64,000 bases of DNA, from assembly GCA_017519185.1 (NCBI GenBank), contig JAFWSX010000013.1, positions 1 through 64,000 of the forward strand. The letters are read 5' to 3'. Source of the stretch: Bacteroidales bacterium (lineage in GTDB: Bacteria; Bacteroidota; Bacteroidia; Bacteroidales; UBA932). Shown here in pieces: positions 35,801 through 44,583 of this stretch. A program made the translations under genes and the position numbers. The notes under the pieces are model-generated. The model saw only the letters and a program-made list of their open reading frames with translations. It ran no database searches and was not told the origin of the DNA. Within the stretch, counting starts at the first letter, position 1, and every line of letters begins with the position of its first letter.

Positions 35801-37584
35801 ACGACAAGAACCTGCACAACGGCAGTGCGGAGCAGAAGTTCATTGTGCAGAAAGAACTTATGGTGATGCCTTCGCTCCCTCTGTTCGCCACCGAAGGTGA
35901 CAAGATCACCCTCAAGACTGTGGTCGCCAACGTTGGTGGCCGCGAGCTGAAAGGCACCGCGCATATCGCCTTCGAGGATGCCGTAACAGGCAAAAAGATA
36001 GACCTCGGCACCAAGGACAAGAAAGTGACGCTTGCCGCCGGAGCCCAGAGCGAGCTCGAGTGGACGGTAACCGTACCTGCAGTTCAAAGGATGAACGTGA
36101 CCATCGATGTCACTGCCGACGGCATTTCCGACGGCGAGAAGAACGTCATCGAGATAGTACCCGGCATCAGGGAGATTACCGAGACCGCATCGTTCGTGCT
36201 TGGAGGTCCTCACGGCCGCAGCTATTACGAGCGCCAGCTTCAGGACCGCATAGGCGCGAAGGATGCAAAGATCAGATATGAGGAATACAGCACACTCGAC
36301 GCAGTGCGTGCCGCCCTCGTCGCCCCGAAACGTCCGACCAACGACAATATGATCAGCTGGCTCAACGTGCTTTATGTGTCAAAGGTAAGGCAGAAGATAG
36401 GCGAGGTGGTCGACAAGGACCTCACCGATGCCGCAGTAGCCAAGCTGCTCTCGTTGCAACGCACGGACGGCAGCTTCAGCTGGTTCCCCTGCATGTACGG
36501 CTCTGACGTGCTCACGCTGCTCTTCCTCGAGAAGATGAGCCAGCTCGACCGGATGGGAGTCCGTCCCGCAGGCATCGATGCAAGCGTGCGGAAGGCTCTT
36601 CGTTACATAGACGGCCGCATCGTTTCGATAGCTTCCGTGAAGAACTGGAGCTACACCTCTCTGATCGATTACTTCGAAGTCAGGAGCCATTATCTTGACA
36701 TCTCTATGTCAGACAAGGTGAAAGATATTTTCAATCAGTTCCTGACAGCATCCGAGAAAGACTGGCAGACTCTGTCGATACAGGCCAAGGCCCAGCTCAG
36801 CAACACGCTGCTGCGCACCAAGGGCACCGGCTTCTGGCGCAGCGCTTTCTCCGGCAGAGTGGACAAGCTCATCGCATCGCTCGTCGACCACGCTGTGAAG
36901 AACAGGACGGTCGGCTGCTATTTCCCCAATGCCGTGATACCTTTCCGCGGCCTGATGAGCAATGAAATCTATGCACACGCAGAACTTCAGGAGCTGTTCT
37001 GGCTCGTCGGTGAGAAAGAGACCGTAAAGGGCCTGCAGCAGTGGCTGCTTCTGCAGAAGCACAACCAGGCCTGGGAGAGCGATATGGCCACGGCCGACGC
37101 CGTGTTCGCACTGCTCACCCACGAAGCCGAGGACCTGCGTCTTGGCGCTGTCTACTATACCTACAAGGCTCCGATGAAGGAAGTCAAGGAGTTCGGCAAC
37201 GATATGACGGTCAAGCGTACGTTCTGGCGCGACGGCAAGGAGCTTGCCGATGGAGAAGTGCTGCACGTGGGCGACCGCATAGAAGTGCGCTATGACCTGT
37301 GGAACGGCGAGAACCGCTCGTTCGTGCAGATCCACGCTATGCGTCCTGCCTGCTTCTATCCCGTGGACGAACGCTCGTACGGATCTTCATATTTCTACAA
37401 GGAGCAGACAGCTTCCGGCACGGAGTACTACTACCAGTTGCTGCCGGAGGAAGACACACACCTCGTGGAGTCATTCTACGTGACTCAGGAGGGAGTGTTC
37501 GACAAGGGTCTTGTGGAAATGGAGTCGCTCTACGCCCCCGAATACAGGGCTCATACCGCAGGTGGAATGGTAATCAGTGAGTAG
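32830..37584 (+). CDS. Alpha-2-macroglobulin family protein without thioester motif
   Basis: The 1,584-residue protein has the MG2 block YVYTDRRLYKPTDEIHFK (about 390), the A2M block FYPHLTIGEDGRAEVKYTTRQAFGTFRVLILA (about 957-990) and an alpha/alpha-toroid-like region after it. Bacterial A2M proteins trap proteases. In the expected thioester region (about 1155-1180) there is no CxEQ; the text reads APKRPTNDNM instead, so covalent trapping is unlikely. The N-terminus has a short hydrophobic stretch but no clear signal peptide or lipobox, so the true start is in doubt. The end overlaps murA by 11 bases. Confidence 0.88.
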   Translation: MVTLYLLLGLVYNTQNPQWNTAQYAQLWNQVEKALNDGKPQTAAKYLGELEEMTRNAGDELERLEVMRQRYDCMSRYNWKEARDYYDNYTSFRDSVFSDLDSNIEKYNRHPRVIMLITEKISRLYNAENSKDEKNQSEDVFKNIRKMCQEAIKAFPKSDHTDRLRSIIANMDSAWLNFSGPDRGYPGSEFTYEVNTKNIASADFKVYRLTGRYSIGDGEKFAKYDSGSSRCVLVGSRKLDSFKNKYNISEELKTSWKFEQEGLYVVKIVSGDKYSYEEVYISRVAVAQRDADGKHEVYAVDAMSGKPYDKMSVTTYREGRGSGIFLSPVIFSTKEYAQDGFVTLNQKLYESPQNYAMLAVEAEGDSFSGPLGISKPYIRNYREERIDEGVYVYTDRRLYKPTDEIHFKLIAYRSDGKKGKVIEGKNLEVALYAPAESKPVARVNVVTNAYGSASGSFKIPEGSRNGSYSIRTDWGGTSVHVEEYVTPDFYLEMPALEGLYTFDDIITQTGVVKGYAGVAMAGAKVEYTVHRQPRWRIWRPGQSYEWKLIDEGSVTADAEGRFSISFKAERPETAEEDDDFSASFIVEVKVTDRQGETHEASQSVMVADIPLELSTAFASEVTVNDTVIAVNRDAEKYILIKGNNRNGIPQTIDGTFRLLRDGKLVTEGDFTTGKTRDLDFSTLPSGSYKLEYQVIWRGRTISGSREVALFSPSDTKVPVESKLFFYPLETEGGIEFFVGTTEDDLYVEVELFDREKKLYRMPLHLTNNARKISLPYLDKYNDCVELSLFTIRGCKSYSETHTFNRPVSPTRFDLTIESFRDRTAPETEESFIVKGPASELTVSIFDVTTDRYGANNFWFSPFRAYYTYSPSISTNLPDGRGRLYHEVMGYGATGGRMLSRSVSMNTMAKNGMEEEMVMMDDMMVVEEAAMAPASADMQSMDEGEQQADVRSDFGETIAFYPHLTIGEDGRAEVKYTTRQAFGTFRVLILAHDKNLHNGSAEQKFIVQKELMVMPSLPLFATEGDKITLKTVVANVGGRELKGTAHIAFEDAVTGKKIDLGTKDKKVTLAAGAQSELEWTVTVPAVQRMNVTIDVTADGISDGEKNVIEIVPGIREITETASFVLGGPHGRSYYERQLQDRIGAKDAKIRYEEYSTLDAVRAALVAPKRPTNDNMISWLNVLYVSKVRQKIGEVVDKDLTDAAVAKLLSLQRTDGSFSWFPCMYGSDVLTLLFLEKMSQLDRMGVRPAGIDASVRKALRYIDGRIVSIASVKNWSYTSLIDYFEVRSHYLDISMSDKVKDIFNQFLTASEKDWQTLSIQAKAQLSNTLLRTKGTGFWRSAFSGRVDKLIASLVDHAVKNRTVGCYFPNAVIPFRGLMSNEIYAHAELQELFWLVGEKETVKGLQQWLLLQKHNQAWESDMATADAVFALLTHEAEDLRLGAVYYTYKAPMKEVKEFGNDMTVKRTFWRDGKELADGEVLHVGDRIEVRYDLWNGENRSFVQIHAMRPACFYPVDERSYGSSYFYKEQTASGTEYYYQLLPEEDTHLVESFYVTQEGVFDKGLVEMESLYAPEYRAHTAGGMVISE

Positions 37585-38896
37585 GTGCGTCGTTGATGCG
37601 GCGTATCTTCGCACCGAGGGCCGATAGCCTTTCCTCGATGTTTTCATAACCGCGGTCGATCTGTTCGACGTTGTGGATGACGCTCCTGCCTTCTGCGCCC
37701 AGCGCTGCGATCAGCAGTGCGATGCCGGCGCGGATGTCGGGAGACGTCATCTCGCGGCCTTTCAGCTGGCGGGTGTGGTTGTGTCCGATGACTACGGCCC
37801 TGTGAGGGTCGCAGAGGATTATCTGGGCTCCCATATCGATCAGCTTGTCGACGAAGAACAGGCGGCTCTCAAACATTTTCTGGTGGATCAGCACGCTGCC
37901 CTTCGACTGGGTGGCGACCACCAGCATAACGCTCAGCAGGTCGGGAGTAAGTCCGGGCCAGGGAGCGTCGGCAATCTTGAGTATCGAGCCGTCGATGTAG
38001 GTTTCCACCGCGTTCTGCTTTTGTGCGGGGATGTATATGTCGTCGTCCTTCTGGATGATCTTGATGCCGAGACGGCGGAAACTGTCGGGGATGATGCCGA
38101 GATTTTTGTATGATACGTTCTTGATGGTGAGCTCGCTGCAGGTCATCGCAGCCATTCCGATGAAGCTGCCGACCTCGATCATATCGGGCAGTATGGTGTG
38201 CTGCGCTCCGTGGAGCGACTCTACGCCGTCTATGGTGAGCAGGTTGGAGCCGATGCCTTCTATGCGGGCACCCATACCGACCAACAGGCGGCACAGCTGC
38301 TGAACATAGGGCTCGCAGGCTGCATTGTAGATCACGGTGCGGCCTTTGGCCATCACGGCGGCCATTATGACATTGGCCGTGCCTGTGACGGAAGCTTCCG
38401 AAAGCAGGATGTCAGCGCCTTTAAGTTTCTTCGCAGTGATAATGTAGGAAGCCTTGTCCGTGTCGTAGACGGCCTTGGCCCCCAGCTTGGCAAATCCGTC
38501 GAAATGGGTGTCGAGATGCCGGCGGCCTATCTTGTCTCCTCCCGGTTTTGATGCGATGGCATAGCCGATGCGCGAGAGAAGCGGACCGATCAGCATCACG
38601 GAACCACGGAGGGCGGCGTTGTCGTGGCGGAATTTCTCGCTGCGCAGGAAATCCAGGTCGATCTCTTCTGCACGGAAAGACCATTTCTTGTCGCCGACCT
38701 TCTCCACCTTGCTGCCCATCTCCTGCAGAAGGCCGATGAGATTGCGCACGTCGGAAATGTCCGGAACGTTGTCGATGGTGACTTCTTCTCTGGTGAGCAG
38801 GGTGGCGCAGAGCACCTGCAGAGCCTCGTTTTTCGCACCCTGGGGAGTGATTTCACCGTGCAGCTGGTGTCCGCCTTCTATTTCAAAAGATGCCAT
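37574..38896 (-). CDS. murA: UDP-N-acetylglucosamine 1-carboxyvinyltransferase (Asp-type)
   Basis: 440 residues, starting MASFEIEGGHQLHGEI. It has PQGAKNEALQVLCATLL, RGSVMLIGPLLSR, and SPDIRAGIALLIAALGAEG. The catalytic loop reads SKPGGDKIGRRHLDTH, with Asp where most bacteria have the Cys that fosfomycin alkylates. This Asp form occurs in related Bacteroides and in mycobacteria and chlamydiae, and gives fosfomycin insensitivity. The enzyme makes the first committed step of peptidoglycan synthesis. Confidence 0.95.
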   Translation of the reverse strand: MASFEIEGGHQLHGEITPQGAKNEALQVLCATLLTREEVTIDNVPDISDVRNLIGLLQEMGSKVEKVGDKKWSFRAEEIDLDFLRSEKFRHDNAALRGSVMLIGPLLSRIGYAIASKPGGDKIGRRHLDTHFDGFAKLGAKAVYDTDKASYIITAKKLKGADILLSEASVTGTANVIMAAVMAKGRTVIYNAACEPYVQQLCRLLVGMGARIEGIGSNLLTIDGVESLHGAQHTILPDMIEVGSFIGMAAMTCSELTIKNVSYKNLGIIPDSFRRLGIKIIQKDDDIYIPAQKQNAVETYIDGSILKIADAPWPGLTPDLLSVMLVVATQSKGSVLIHQKMFESRLFFVDKLIDMGAQIILCDPHRAVVIGHNHTRQLKGREMTSPDIRAGIALLIAALGAEGRSVIHNVEQIDRGYENIEERLSALGAKIRRINDAPTH

Positions 38897-38922
38897 TGTT
38901 AATACTGTTGATAAAGATTATC

Positions 38923-38930
38923 CAAAGATA
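38923..38930 (-). promoter_or_regulatory. -7 element for murA
   Basis: Minus-strand TATCTTTG, 26 bases before the murA start. It is directly beside the dus promoter of the opposite strand. Confidence 0.5.
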
Positions 38931-38932
38931 AT

Positions 38933-38940
38933 TATTTTTG
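38933..38940 (+). promoter_or_regulatory. -7 element for the dus gene
   Basis: TATTTTTG ends 5 bases before ATG 38946, again leaving almost no leader. Confidence 0.5.
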
Positions 38941-38945
38941 CTCTT

Positions 38946-39920
38946 ATGAAAATCGGAGATGTCGATTTAGGGGAGAAACCACTTCTTCTTGCACCTATGG
39001 AGGACGTGACGGATGTGTCGTTCAGATATGTCTGCAAGAAGTTCGGCGCCAATATGATGTACACCGAGTTCATCTCGTCAGACGGTCTTATCCGCGATGC
39101 GGCGGGCTGCCTCGACAAGATGGTGGTCTACGATTACGAGCGCCCTATAGGGATGCAGGTCTATGGCAACATCCCCGATGCGATGGTGGAGTCGGCGAAG
39201 AAGATGGATGCGGCAGGGGCGGATGTAATAGACATCAATTTCGGCTGCCCGGTGAGCAAGATAGCCCGCCGTGGGGCCGGGAGCGGAATGATGAAAGAAC
39301 CGGACAAGATGGTCGACATCACCCGCAGGATAGTGGAGGCAGTGTCGAGGCCGGTGACCGTCAAGACACGCCTGGGATGGGACGAGAATTCGAAGATAAT
39401 CGTGGAGCTGGCGGAGCGCTTGCAGGACACAGGCATAGCCGCCCTCACCATCCACGGGCGCACACGCTGCCAGATGTACAAGGGCGAGGCGGACTGGACA
39501 CTCATCGGGGAGGTGAAGAACAACCCGAGGATGCACATCCCCATCATCGGCAACGGAGACATAAAGACGCCGCAGGACGCAGCCAATGCCTTTGACCGCT
39601 ATGGCGTGGATGGTGTGATGATAGGCCGCGCGAGCTTCGGACATCCCTGGATTTTCAAGGAGATCAGGCACTACCTCGATACAGGCGAAGAGCTGCCTCC
39701 GATGTCGGTGGCCGACCGCGTGGCCCTGGCAAAGGACCATCTTGCGAAGTCCATCGAGGTGAAGGGCCCGCGCACCGGCATACTCGAGATGCGGCGACAC
39801 CTGAGCTGCTATTTCAAGTCGCTGGACAATTTCAAGGAGACGAGACTTAAACTGGTGACGTCGATGGACGTCGATGAGATAAACAACATATTGGACTACA
39901 TACAAGAACGCTGGGGGTAA
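38946..39920 (+). CDS. dusB: tRNA-dihydrouridine synthase
   Basis: I start at MKIGDVDLGEKPL (38946); an in-frame extension upstream runs antisense to murA and is not family-like. The protein of about 324 residues has the FMN-barrel blocks LAPMEDVTDVSFR, DINFGCPVSKIARRGAGS (the catalytic Cys), VKTRLGWD, HGRTRCQMYKG and GNGDIKT. It reduces specific uridines in tRNA. DusB-type is my best reading. lpxK follows after 8 bases. Confidence 0.92.
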   Translation: MKIGDVDLGEKPLLLAPMEDVTDVSFRYVCKKFGANMMYTEFISSDGLIRDAAGCLDKMVVYDYERPIGMQVYGNIPDAMVESAKKMDAAGADVIDINFGCPVSKIARRGAGSGMMKEPDKMVDITRRIVEAVSRPVTVKTRLGWDENSKIIVELAERLQDTGIAALTIHGRTRCQMYKGEADWTLIGEVKNNPRMHIPIIGNGDIKTPQDAANAFDRYGVDGVMIGRASFGHPWIFKEIRHYLDTGEELPPMSVADRVALAKDHLAKSIEVKGPRTGILEMRRHLSCYFKSLDNFKETRLKLVTSMDVDEINNILDYIQERWG

Positions 39921-39928
39921 AATTTTCC

Positions 39929-40969
39929 ATGTCAAATTTTGTAAACAAAGTTCTTCTTTTCCCGTACTACGTGGCTCTGGCTGCCCGCAACCGGGCATAC
40001 GACAAAGGCCGCCGCAAGGTGATGGACTACCGCAGTTTCGGAGACCGCGTCATTTCGATCGGCAACATTGCGATGGGAGGCACTGGCAAGACTCCCCACG
40101 TGGAGATGTTCATCAGGCATTTCCTCAATGAAGGGAAGACCGTGGCAGTGGTGTCGAGAGGCTACAAGAGGAAGACGAAAGAGTGCATCGAGGTGAGCGT
40201 GGATTCCTCAGCCCTGGAAGTGGGAGACGAACCGCTGCAGATCAAGCGCAAGTTCCCCCAGGTCCGCGTGTTCGTCGACAGGCACAGGGAAGTTCCCACG
40301 GAGCAGGTGATCAATCCGCCCCTCGGAATTCCTGTCGACGTGGTCCTTCTCGACGATGCCCACCAGTACCGCAAGCTCGTGCCCGGCCGTTCGATTGTCC
40401 TCATCGATTATAACCATCCGGTTTTCAAGGACAACCTTTTCCCGTTCGGCAAGCTGCGTGACCTGCCGACTCAGATCAAGCGTGCCGACACCATCATCAT
40501 CACCCGAAGCCCTGCCTGGCTCGACGAGTGGCAGAAGGAGAAGATAATTGCGGCCAACCGCATCAACCAGAACCAGAAGGTGTTTTTCACCACGGTCGAT
40601 TATCTGAAGCCCGTGAAGGTGTTCGACGATGCCGACGGCAGGTTTATCTACAGCCAGGAGTGCATCCTCTTCACAGGCATAGCCGACCCGATAGAGCTGC
40701 ATAACTACCTCACCACACGCTACGCCGAAATCTACGAGGTGAAATACCCCGACCATCATCTATATACGAAGAAAGATATCAAGGATCTGGCCCGTCTGGC
40801 CAAAAAATACCCGGCCGCCGTGCTCCTCACTACTGAGAAGGATGCACAGCGGCTGAGACTTGTTGAAGATGCCTGCAAGGCTGTCAGCACACGTCTCTTC
40901 TATGTTCCGATAGAGACGAGGCTGATAGAGGGTGAAAGTGACTTACTTCTCTACAAAAGTCACAATTGA
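39929..40969 (+). CDS. lpxK: Tetraacyldisaccharide 4'-kinase
   Basis: 346 residues with the LpxK N-terminal membrane-associated helix ([14 protein letters not shown]), Walker [12 protein letters not shown] and AVVSRGYKR, then [14 protein letters not shown]. It phosphorylates the lipid A precursor at the inner membrane, so the organism makes lipid A. The 3' end overlaps the GH51 gene by 27 bases. Confidence 0.95.
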   Translation: MSNFVNKVLLFPYYVALAARNRAYDKGRRKVMDYRSFGDRVISIGNIAMGGTGKTPHVEMFIRHFLNEGKTVAVVSRGYKRKTKECIEVSVDSSALEVGDEPLQIKRKFPQVRVFVDRHREVPTEQVINPPLGIPVDVVLLDDAHQYRKLVPGRSIVLIDYNHPVFKDNLFPFGKLRDLPTQIKRADTIIITRSPAWLDEWQKEKIIAANRINQNQKVFFTTVDYLKPVKVFDDADGRFIYSQECILFTGIADPIELHNYLTTRYAEIYEVKYPDHHLYTKKDIKDLARLAKKYPAAVLLTTEKDAQRLRLVEDACKAVSTRLFYVPIETRLIEGESDLLLYKSHN

Positions 40970-42508
40970 GTGGGCCGGAATCTTGAAGGTCAGTGATGCG
41001 CCGTCGACGCTGAATGCGCTGAAGGCCTTTGTCCCTACCTTGTCAGGTGCGTCGAAGGAGTTGTAGTCCTTGATGTCGGGGCTTGTCAGGATTTCTGCCG
41101 TGAAAGCCTTGCCGCTTGCTCCGAGGTTTACTGTCACGTCCACATCGTTGTCAAGGTTGACGTTGGTGACGGAGATGCTGAGCTTGCCGGCATCGGAGAT
41201 GGATGTGGTGGAGCTGATGGCGTGAACGTCCGCCAGCTTGCCGTCGGCGCTCTGCAGCAGGTCTGACTTGACTTCAGCCGGGACATATCTGTTCCTGCGG
41301 TGGGTGTTGTACATCTTATATACAAAGAAGGTAGGGGTCTTCACCATCTTGTCGTCCCGGGTGAGGAGCATTGCCTGCAGCACGTTCACCATCTGCGCGA
41401 TGTTGGTCATATTGATGCGCTCGGTATATTTGTGGAAGATGTCGAAGGTGGTTGCGGCAACTACGGCGTCGCGCATCGTGTTCTGCTGGAAGAGGTGGCC
41501 GGGGTTGGTGCCGGGCTCCACGTCCCACCAGGTGCCCCACTCGTCGATGAGCAGCTTGACGTGGTTCTCGGGGTCATATTTGTCCATAATGGCGATGTGC
41601 TTCTGGATGACGGGTTCGATGCCCATTGACTTGGCGACGGTCCAGTAGTAGAAGTCGGAGTCGAAATCTGTGGCCGAGCCGTGGCTGGGCTTGCTGAAGT
41701 CGGTGGAATAATAGTGTACGCCGACGCCGTCCATCTGCTGGCCGATGCCTGACATCAAGACCTCGGTCCAGTTGTAGTCATAGTCCGAAGCGCCGCTGGC
41801 GATCTTGAACAGGTGGTTTCCGCCGTAGTCGCGGCAATACTCCGCATAGCGGCGGTATTCGCCGGCATAGTATTCGGGAGTCATCTGTCCGCCGCAGCCC
41901 CAGCTTTCGTTGCCTACTCCCAGATATTTCACTTTCCAGGGCTCCTTGCGGCCGTTCTTTGCCCTGAGGTCAGCCCATTTGCCGCCGTCGGCAGTCATAT
42001 AGAGCACCCAGTTGGCAAGTTCCTGGACGCTGCCGCTGCCCACGTTGCCGCTGATGTAAGGTTCGCATCCAAGCATCTCGCAGAGGTTGAGGAATTCGTG
42101 GGTTCCGAAGCTGTTGTTCTCCACGGTGCCTCCCCAGGACGAATTGACCATCGTGGGGCGGTTGTCGCCGATGCCGTCTTCCCAGTGGTAGTAGTCGGCG
42201 AAGCATCCTCCGGGCCAGCGGATCACCGGGACTTTCAGTTCGCGCAGGGCTTCCAGCACATCATTGCGGTAACCGTCCGTGTTGGGAATGGGTGAATTCT
42301 TTCCTACCCAGATGCCACCGTAGATGCCGGAGCCAAGGTGCTCGGCGAACTGGCCGTAGAGTTCGTCGGGGATGACGTTGGCGGCCTGGTCGGGGTGGAT
42401 AGTGATGGTGGCCTTGTTGGTTCCGGTGGTTTCGGAAGTGTCGTTGCCGCAAGAACCTGCCAGAACCACGGACAGGGCGGCGAGAGATGCCAGAATGAGT
42501 TTTTTCAT
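40943..42508 (-). CDS. GH51-family alpha-L-arabinofuranosidase, lipoprotein
   Basis: 521 residues with lipobox AGSC (Cys20). [21 protein letters not shown] and [21 protein letters not shown] are GH51 signatures. The acid/base Glu is in [11 protein letters not shown] (about 208) and the nucleophile Glu in [10 protein letters not shown] (about 320). The C-terminal beta domain ends HSIVTFVEK. It removes arabinofuranosyl side groups from plant glycans. It stands alone, without SusC/SusD neighbours. Confidence 0.93.
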   Translation of the reverse strand: MKKLILASLAALSVVLAGSCGNDTSETTGTNKATITIHPDQAANVIPDELYGQFAEHLGSGIYGGIWVGKNSPIPNTDGYRNDVLEALRELKVPVIRWPGGCFADYYHWEDGIGDNRPTMVNSSWGGTVENNSFGTHEFLNLCEMLGCEPYISGNVGSGSVQELANWVLYMTADGGKWADLRAKNGRKEPWKVKYLGVGNESWGCGGQMTPEYYAGEYRRYAEYCRDYGGNHLFKIASGASDYDYNWTEVLMSGIGQQMDGVGVHYYSTDFSKPSHGSATDFDSDFYYWTVAKSMGIEPVIQKHIAIMDKYDPENHVKLLIDEWGTWWDVEPGTNPGHLFQQNTMRDAVVAATTFDIFHKYTERINMTNIAQMVNVLQAMLLTRDDKMVKTPTFFVYKMYNTHRRNRYVPAEVKSDLLQSADGKLADVHAISSTTSISDAGKLSISVTNVNLDNDVDVTVNLGASGKAFTAEILTSPDIKDYNSFDAPDKVGTKAFSAFSVDGASLTFKIPAHSIVTFVEK

Positions 42509-42578
42509 AGTCAGTTGCGATTATCAGAATGTAAAAATATGAAAAAACCTGCAGAACGTTATAAACAAGGTTTAATAA

Positions 42579-42609
42579 TTTGCTTGTTACTAAAAAATGG
42601 CTATCTTTG
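42579..42609 (+). promoter_or_regulatory. Primary promoter of rplM-rpsI
   Basis: TTTG (42579-42582), a 19-base spacer and TATCTTTG (42602-42609) fit the consensus perfectly. The predicted mRNA begins near GCAGCCCCC, much like the rplC leader. Confidence 0.8.
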
Positions 42610-42669
42610 CAGCCCCCAAAAAGTGGGAAATCGCAACATTTAAGTATTAACTAATTAACAATCAAGACT

Positions 42670-43122
42670 GTGGACACACTTAGCTACAAAACACTGTCGG
42701 TCAACAAAGAGAACTCCTCTAAAGAGTGGGTTGTCATCGATGCTACCGATCTGGTCCTCGGCCGTCTTGCTAGCAGGGTTGCAATTTTGCTCCGTGGCAA
42801 AAACAAACCCAACTTCACTCCGAACGCTGACTGTGGTGACAACGTCATCATCCTCAACGCAGACAAAGTACGTCTGACCGGAAAGAAGCTTACCCAGAAG
42901 CAGTACGTCCGCCACACCGGTTATCCGGGAGGTCAGCGTTTCTCAACGCCCAAGGATCTGTTCGAGCGCAAGCCGCTGGCCGTCCTCGAGCACGCCGTCA
43001 AAGGCATGCTTCCCAAAACACGTCTGGGTGAGAAACAGTTCCACAACCTGTACCTTTACACAGGCAACGAACATCCTCACGCAGCTCAAAACCCTAGAAC
43101 TATTACATTAAACGAAATCTAA
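42670..43122 (+). CDS. rplM: 50S ribosomal protein uL13
   Basis: 150 residues beginning at a GTG codon (protein MDTLSYKT...), the only start that gives the conserved N-terminus. [15 protein letters not shown] and [19 protein letters not shown], plus [14 protein letters not shown], identify L13. It leads the rplM-rpsI pair. Confidence 0.97.
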   Translation: MDTLSYKTLSVNKENSSKEWVVIDATDLVLGRLASRVAILLRGKNKPNFTPNADCGDNVIILNADKVRLTGKKLTQKQYVRHTGYPGGQRFSTPKDLFERKPLAVLEHAVKGMLPKTRLGEKQFHNLYLYTGNEHPHAAQNPRTITLNEI

Positions 43123-43129
43123 ACAGAGC

Positions 43130-43519
43130 ATGGAAGTAATCAACGCCCTTGGAAGACGTAAATCAGCTGTTGCTCGCGTTTATGTAAACACTGGAAAAGG
43201 CAACATCACGATCAACGGTCGTCCCCTCGAAGAGTACTTCAGGGAGGACACTCTCCGCTATATCGTGCAGCAGCCTCTGGAACTCACAGGTACCCTTTCT
43301 TCATTCGACATCAAGGTCACCCTTGACGGCGGTGGAATCAAAGGTCAGGCAGAAGCTCTCCGCCTTGCAATCGCCCGCGCGCTTTGCGAGATCGACAAGG
43401 AAGCTTACCGCCCCATTCTCAAGTCTAACGGCTTCCTCACACGCGACAGCCGCGAAGTCGAGAGAAAGAAACCTGGTCAGCCCGGTGCACGCAGACGCTT
43501 CCAATTCAGCAAACGTTAA
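43130..43519 (+). CDS. rpsI: 30S ribosomal protein uS9
   Basis: 129 residues, starting [19 protein letters not shown], ending [11 protein letters not shown]. The basic C-terminal tail that reaches the P site is intact. It is 7 bases after rplM. Confidence 0.97.
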   Translation: MEVINALGRRKSAVARVYVNTGKGNITINGRPLEEYFREDTLRYIVQQPLELTGTLSSFDIKVTLDGGGIKGQAEALRLAIARALCEIDKEAYRPILKSNGFLTRDSREVERKKPGQPGARRRFQFSKR

Positions 43520-43710
43520 CATTTATTTACGCTTTACCACAATTGCACAGATGGTTTACGGTAAAATGACCGGACCTGCCTATCAATAGCTACCAGTCGT
43601 TTGGCCATCTGCGGAAAATCTGCGGGACCGCAGCGAGCGCTACCTGCAGGATTGACAAAAAGAGAACCCTCCCCGGAGAGGGTCAGAAACACAAACAAAA
43701 ACAAACCAAA
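43520..43710 (+). promoter_or_regulatory. 191-base leader between rpsI and rpsB
   Basis: This gap codes no convincing protein. It contains a hairpin ACCCTC/GAGGGT at 43666-43683 just before the rpsB start and several GC-rich segments (about 43610-43650) able to pair. A ribosomal-protein leader for rpsB-tsf is plausible, but I did not recognise a known class. Confidence 0.35.
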
Positions 43711-44565
43711 ATGTCTAGAACAAATTTCCAAGACTTACTCGATGCAGGTGTTCACTTCGGTCACCAGAAGAGAAAATGGAATCCTAAGATGGCTCCCTAT
43801 ATCTATATGGAGAAGAACGGGATTCACATCATTGACCTGCATAAGACTGTTGTCAAAATAGATGAAGCTGCAGCAGTTATGAAACAGCTTGCCCTCGCAG
43901 GCCGCAAGATACTGTTCGTAGCCACCAAGAAACAAGCCAAAGAGATCGTCGCCGCACAGGCACAGTCAGTGAACATGCCGTTCGTGACCGAGCGCTGGGC
44001 CGGTGGAATGCTCACCAACTTCCCGACCATCCGCAAGGCTGTCAAGAAGATGAACACCATCGACAAGATGATCAGCGACGGTACATTCGAGACTCTTGCC
44101 AAGAGAGAACGTCTCCAGATCACCCGTCAGAGGGCCAAACTCGAGAAGAACCTCGGTTCTATCGCCGACCTCAACCGCCTCCCTTCAGCACTCTTCGTAG
44201 TTGACGTACAGAAAGAGATCAACGCCGTGAAGGAAGCCAACCGCCTCAACATTCCCGTAATCGCAATGGTTGATACTTGTTGCGACCCTACCAACATTGA
44301 TTATGTGATTCCGGCAAATGATGATGCTGCAAAATCTATCGCCCTCGTTACAGAAGTGCTTTGCAAAGCTATAGCAGAAGGTCTGGAAGAGCGCAAGCTT
44401 GAGAAGGACAAAGCTCAGGACGATAACGATGAGGCCGCCGAGGCAGCTCCCGCTCCTGCAAGAAGGGTTCGCGCCCGCAGGGCTCCGAAAGCTGAGGCTA
44501 AGCCCGAAGAAGTTAAACAGGAAGAGAGCGCTCCCGCCGCTGAAGCTGCTCCTGCCAATGAATAA
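43711..44565 (+). CDS. rpsB: 30S ribosomal protein uS2
   Basis: 284 residues with LLDAGVHFGHQKRKWNPKM, FVTERWAGGMLTNF and VDTCCDPTNIDYVIPANDDA. A C-terminal tail of about 55 residues rich in Ala, Glu and Pro follows the core, as in other Bacteroidota. It precedes tsf by 18 bases in the classic rpsB-tsf pair. Confidence 0.97.
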   Translation: MSRTNFQDLLDAGVHFGHQKRKWNPKMAPYIYMEKNGIHIIDLHKTVVKIDEAAAVMKQLALAGRKILFVATKKQAKEIVAAQAQSVNMPFVTERWAGGMLTNFPTIRKAVKKMNTIDKMISDGTFETLAKRERLQITRQRAKLEKNLGSIADLNRLPSALFVVDVQKEINAVKEANRLNIPVIAMVDTCCDPTNIDYVIPANDDAAKSIALVTEVLCKAIAEGLEERKLEKDKAQDDNDEAAEAAPAPARRVRARRAPKAEAKPEEVKQEESAPAAEAAPANE

Positions 44566-44583
44566 CATTTAAAACTTATTGAC

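Noticed and set aside
38568-38945. N-terminal extension of the dus frame by 126 codons
   Set aside because: The extension is antisense to murA and lies before the promoter; the family start is at 38946.
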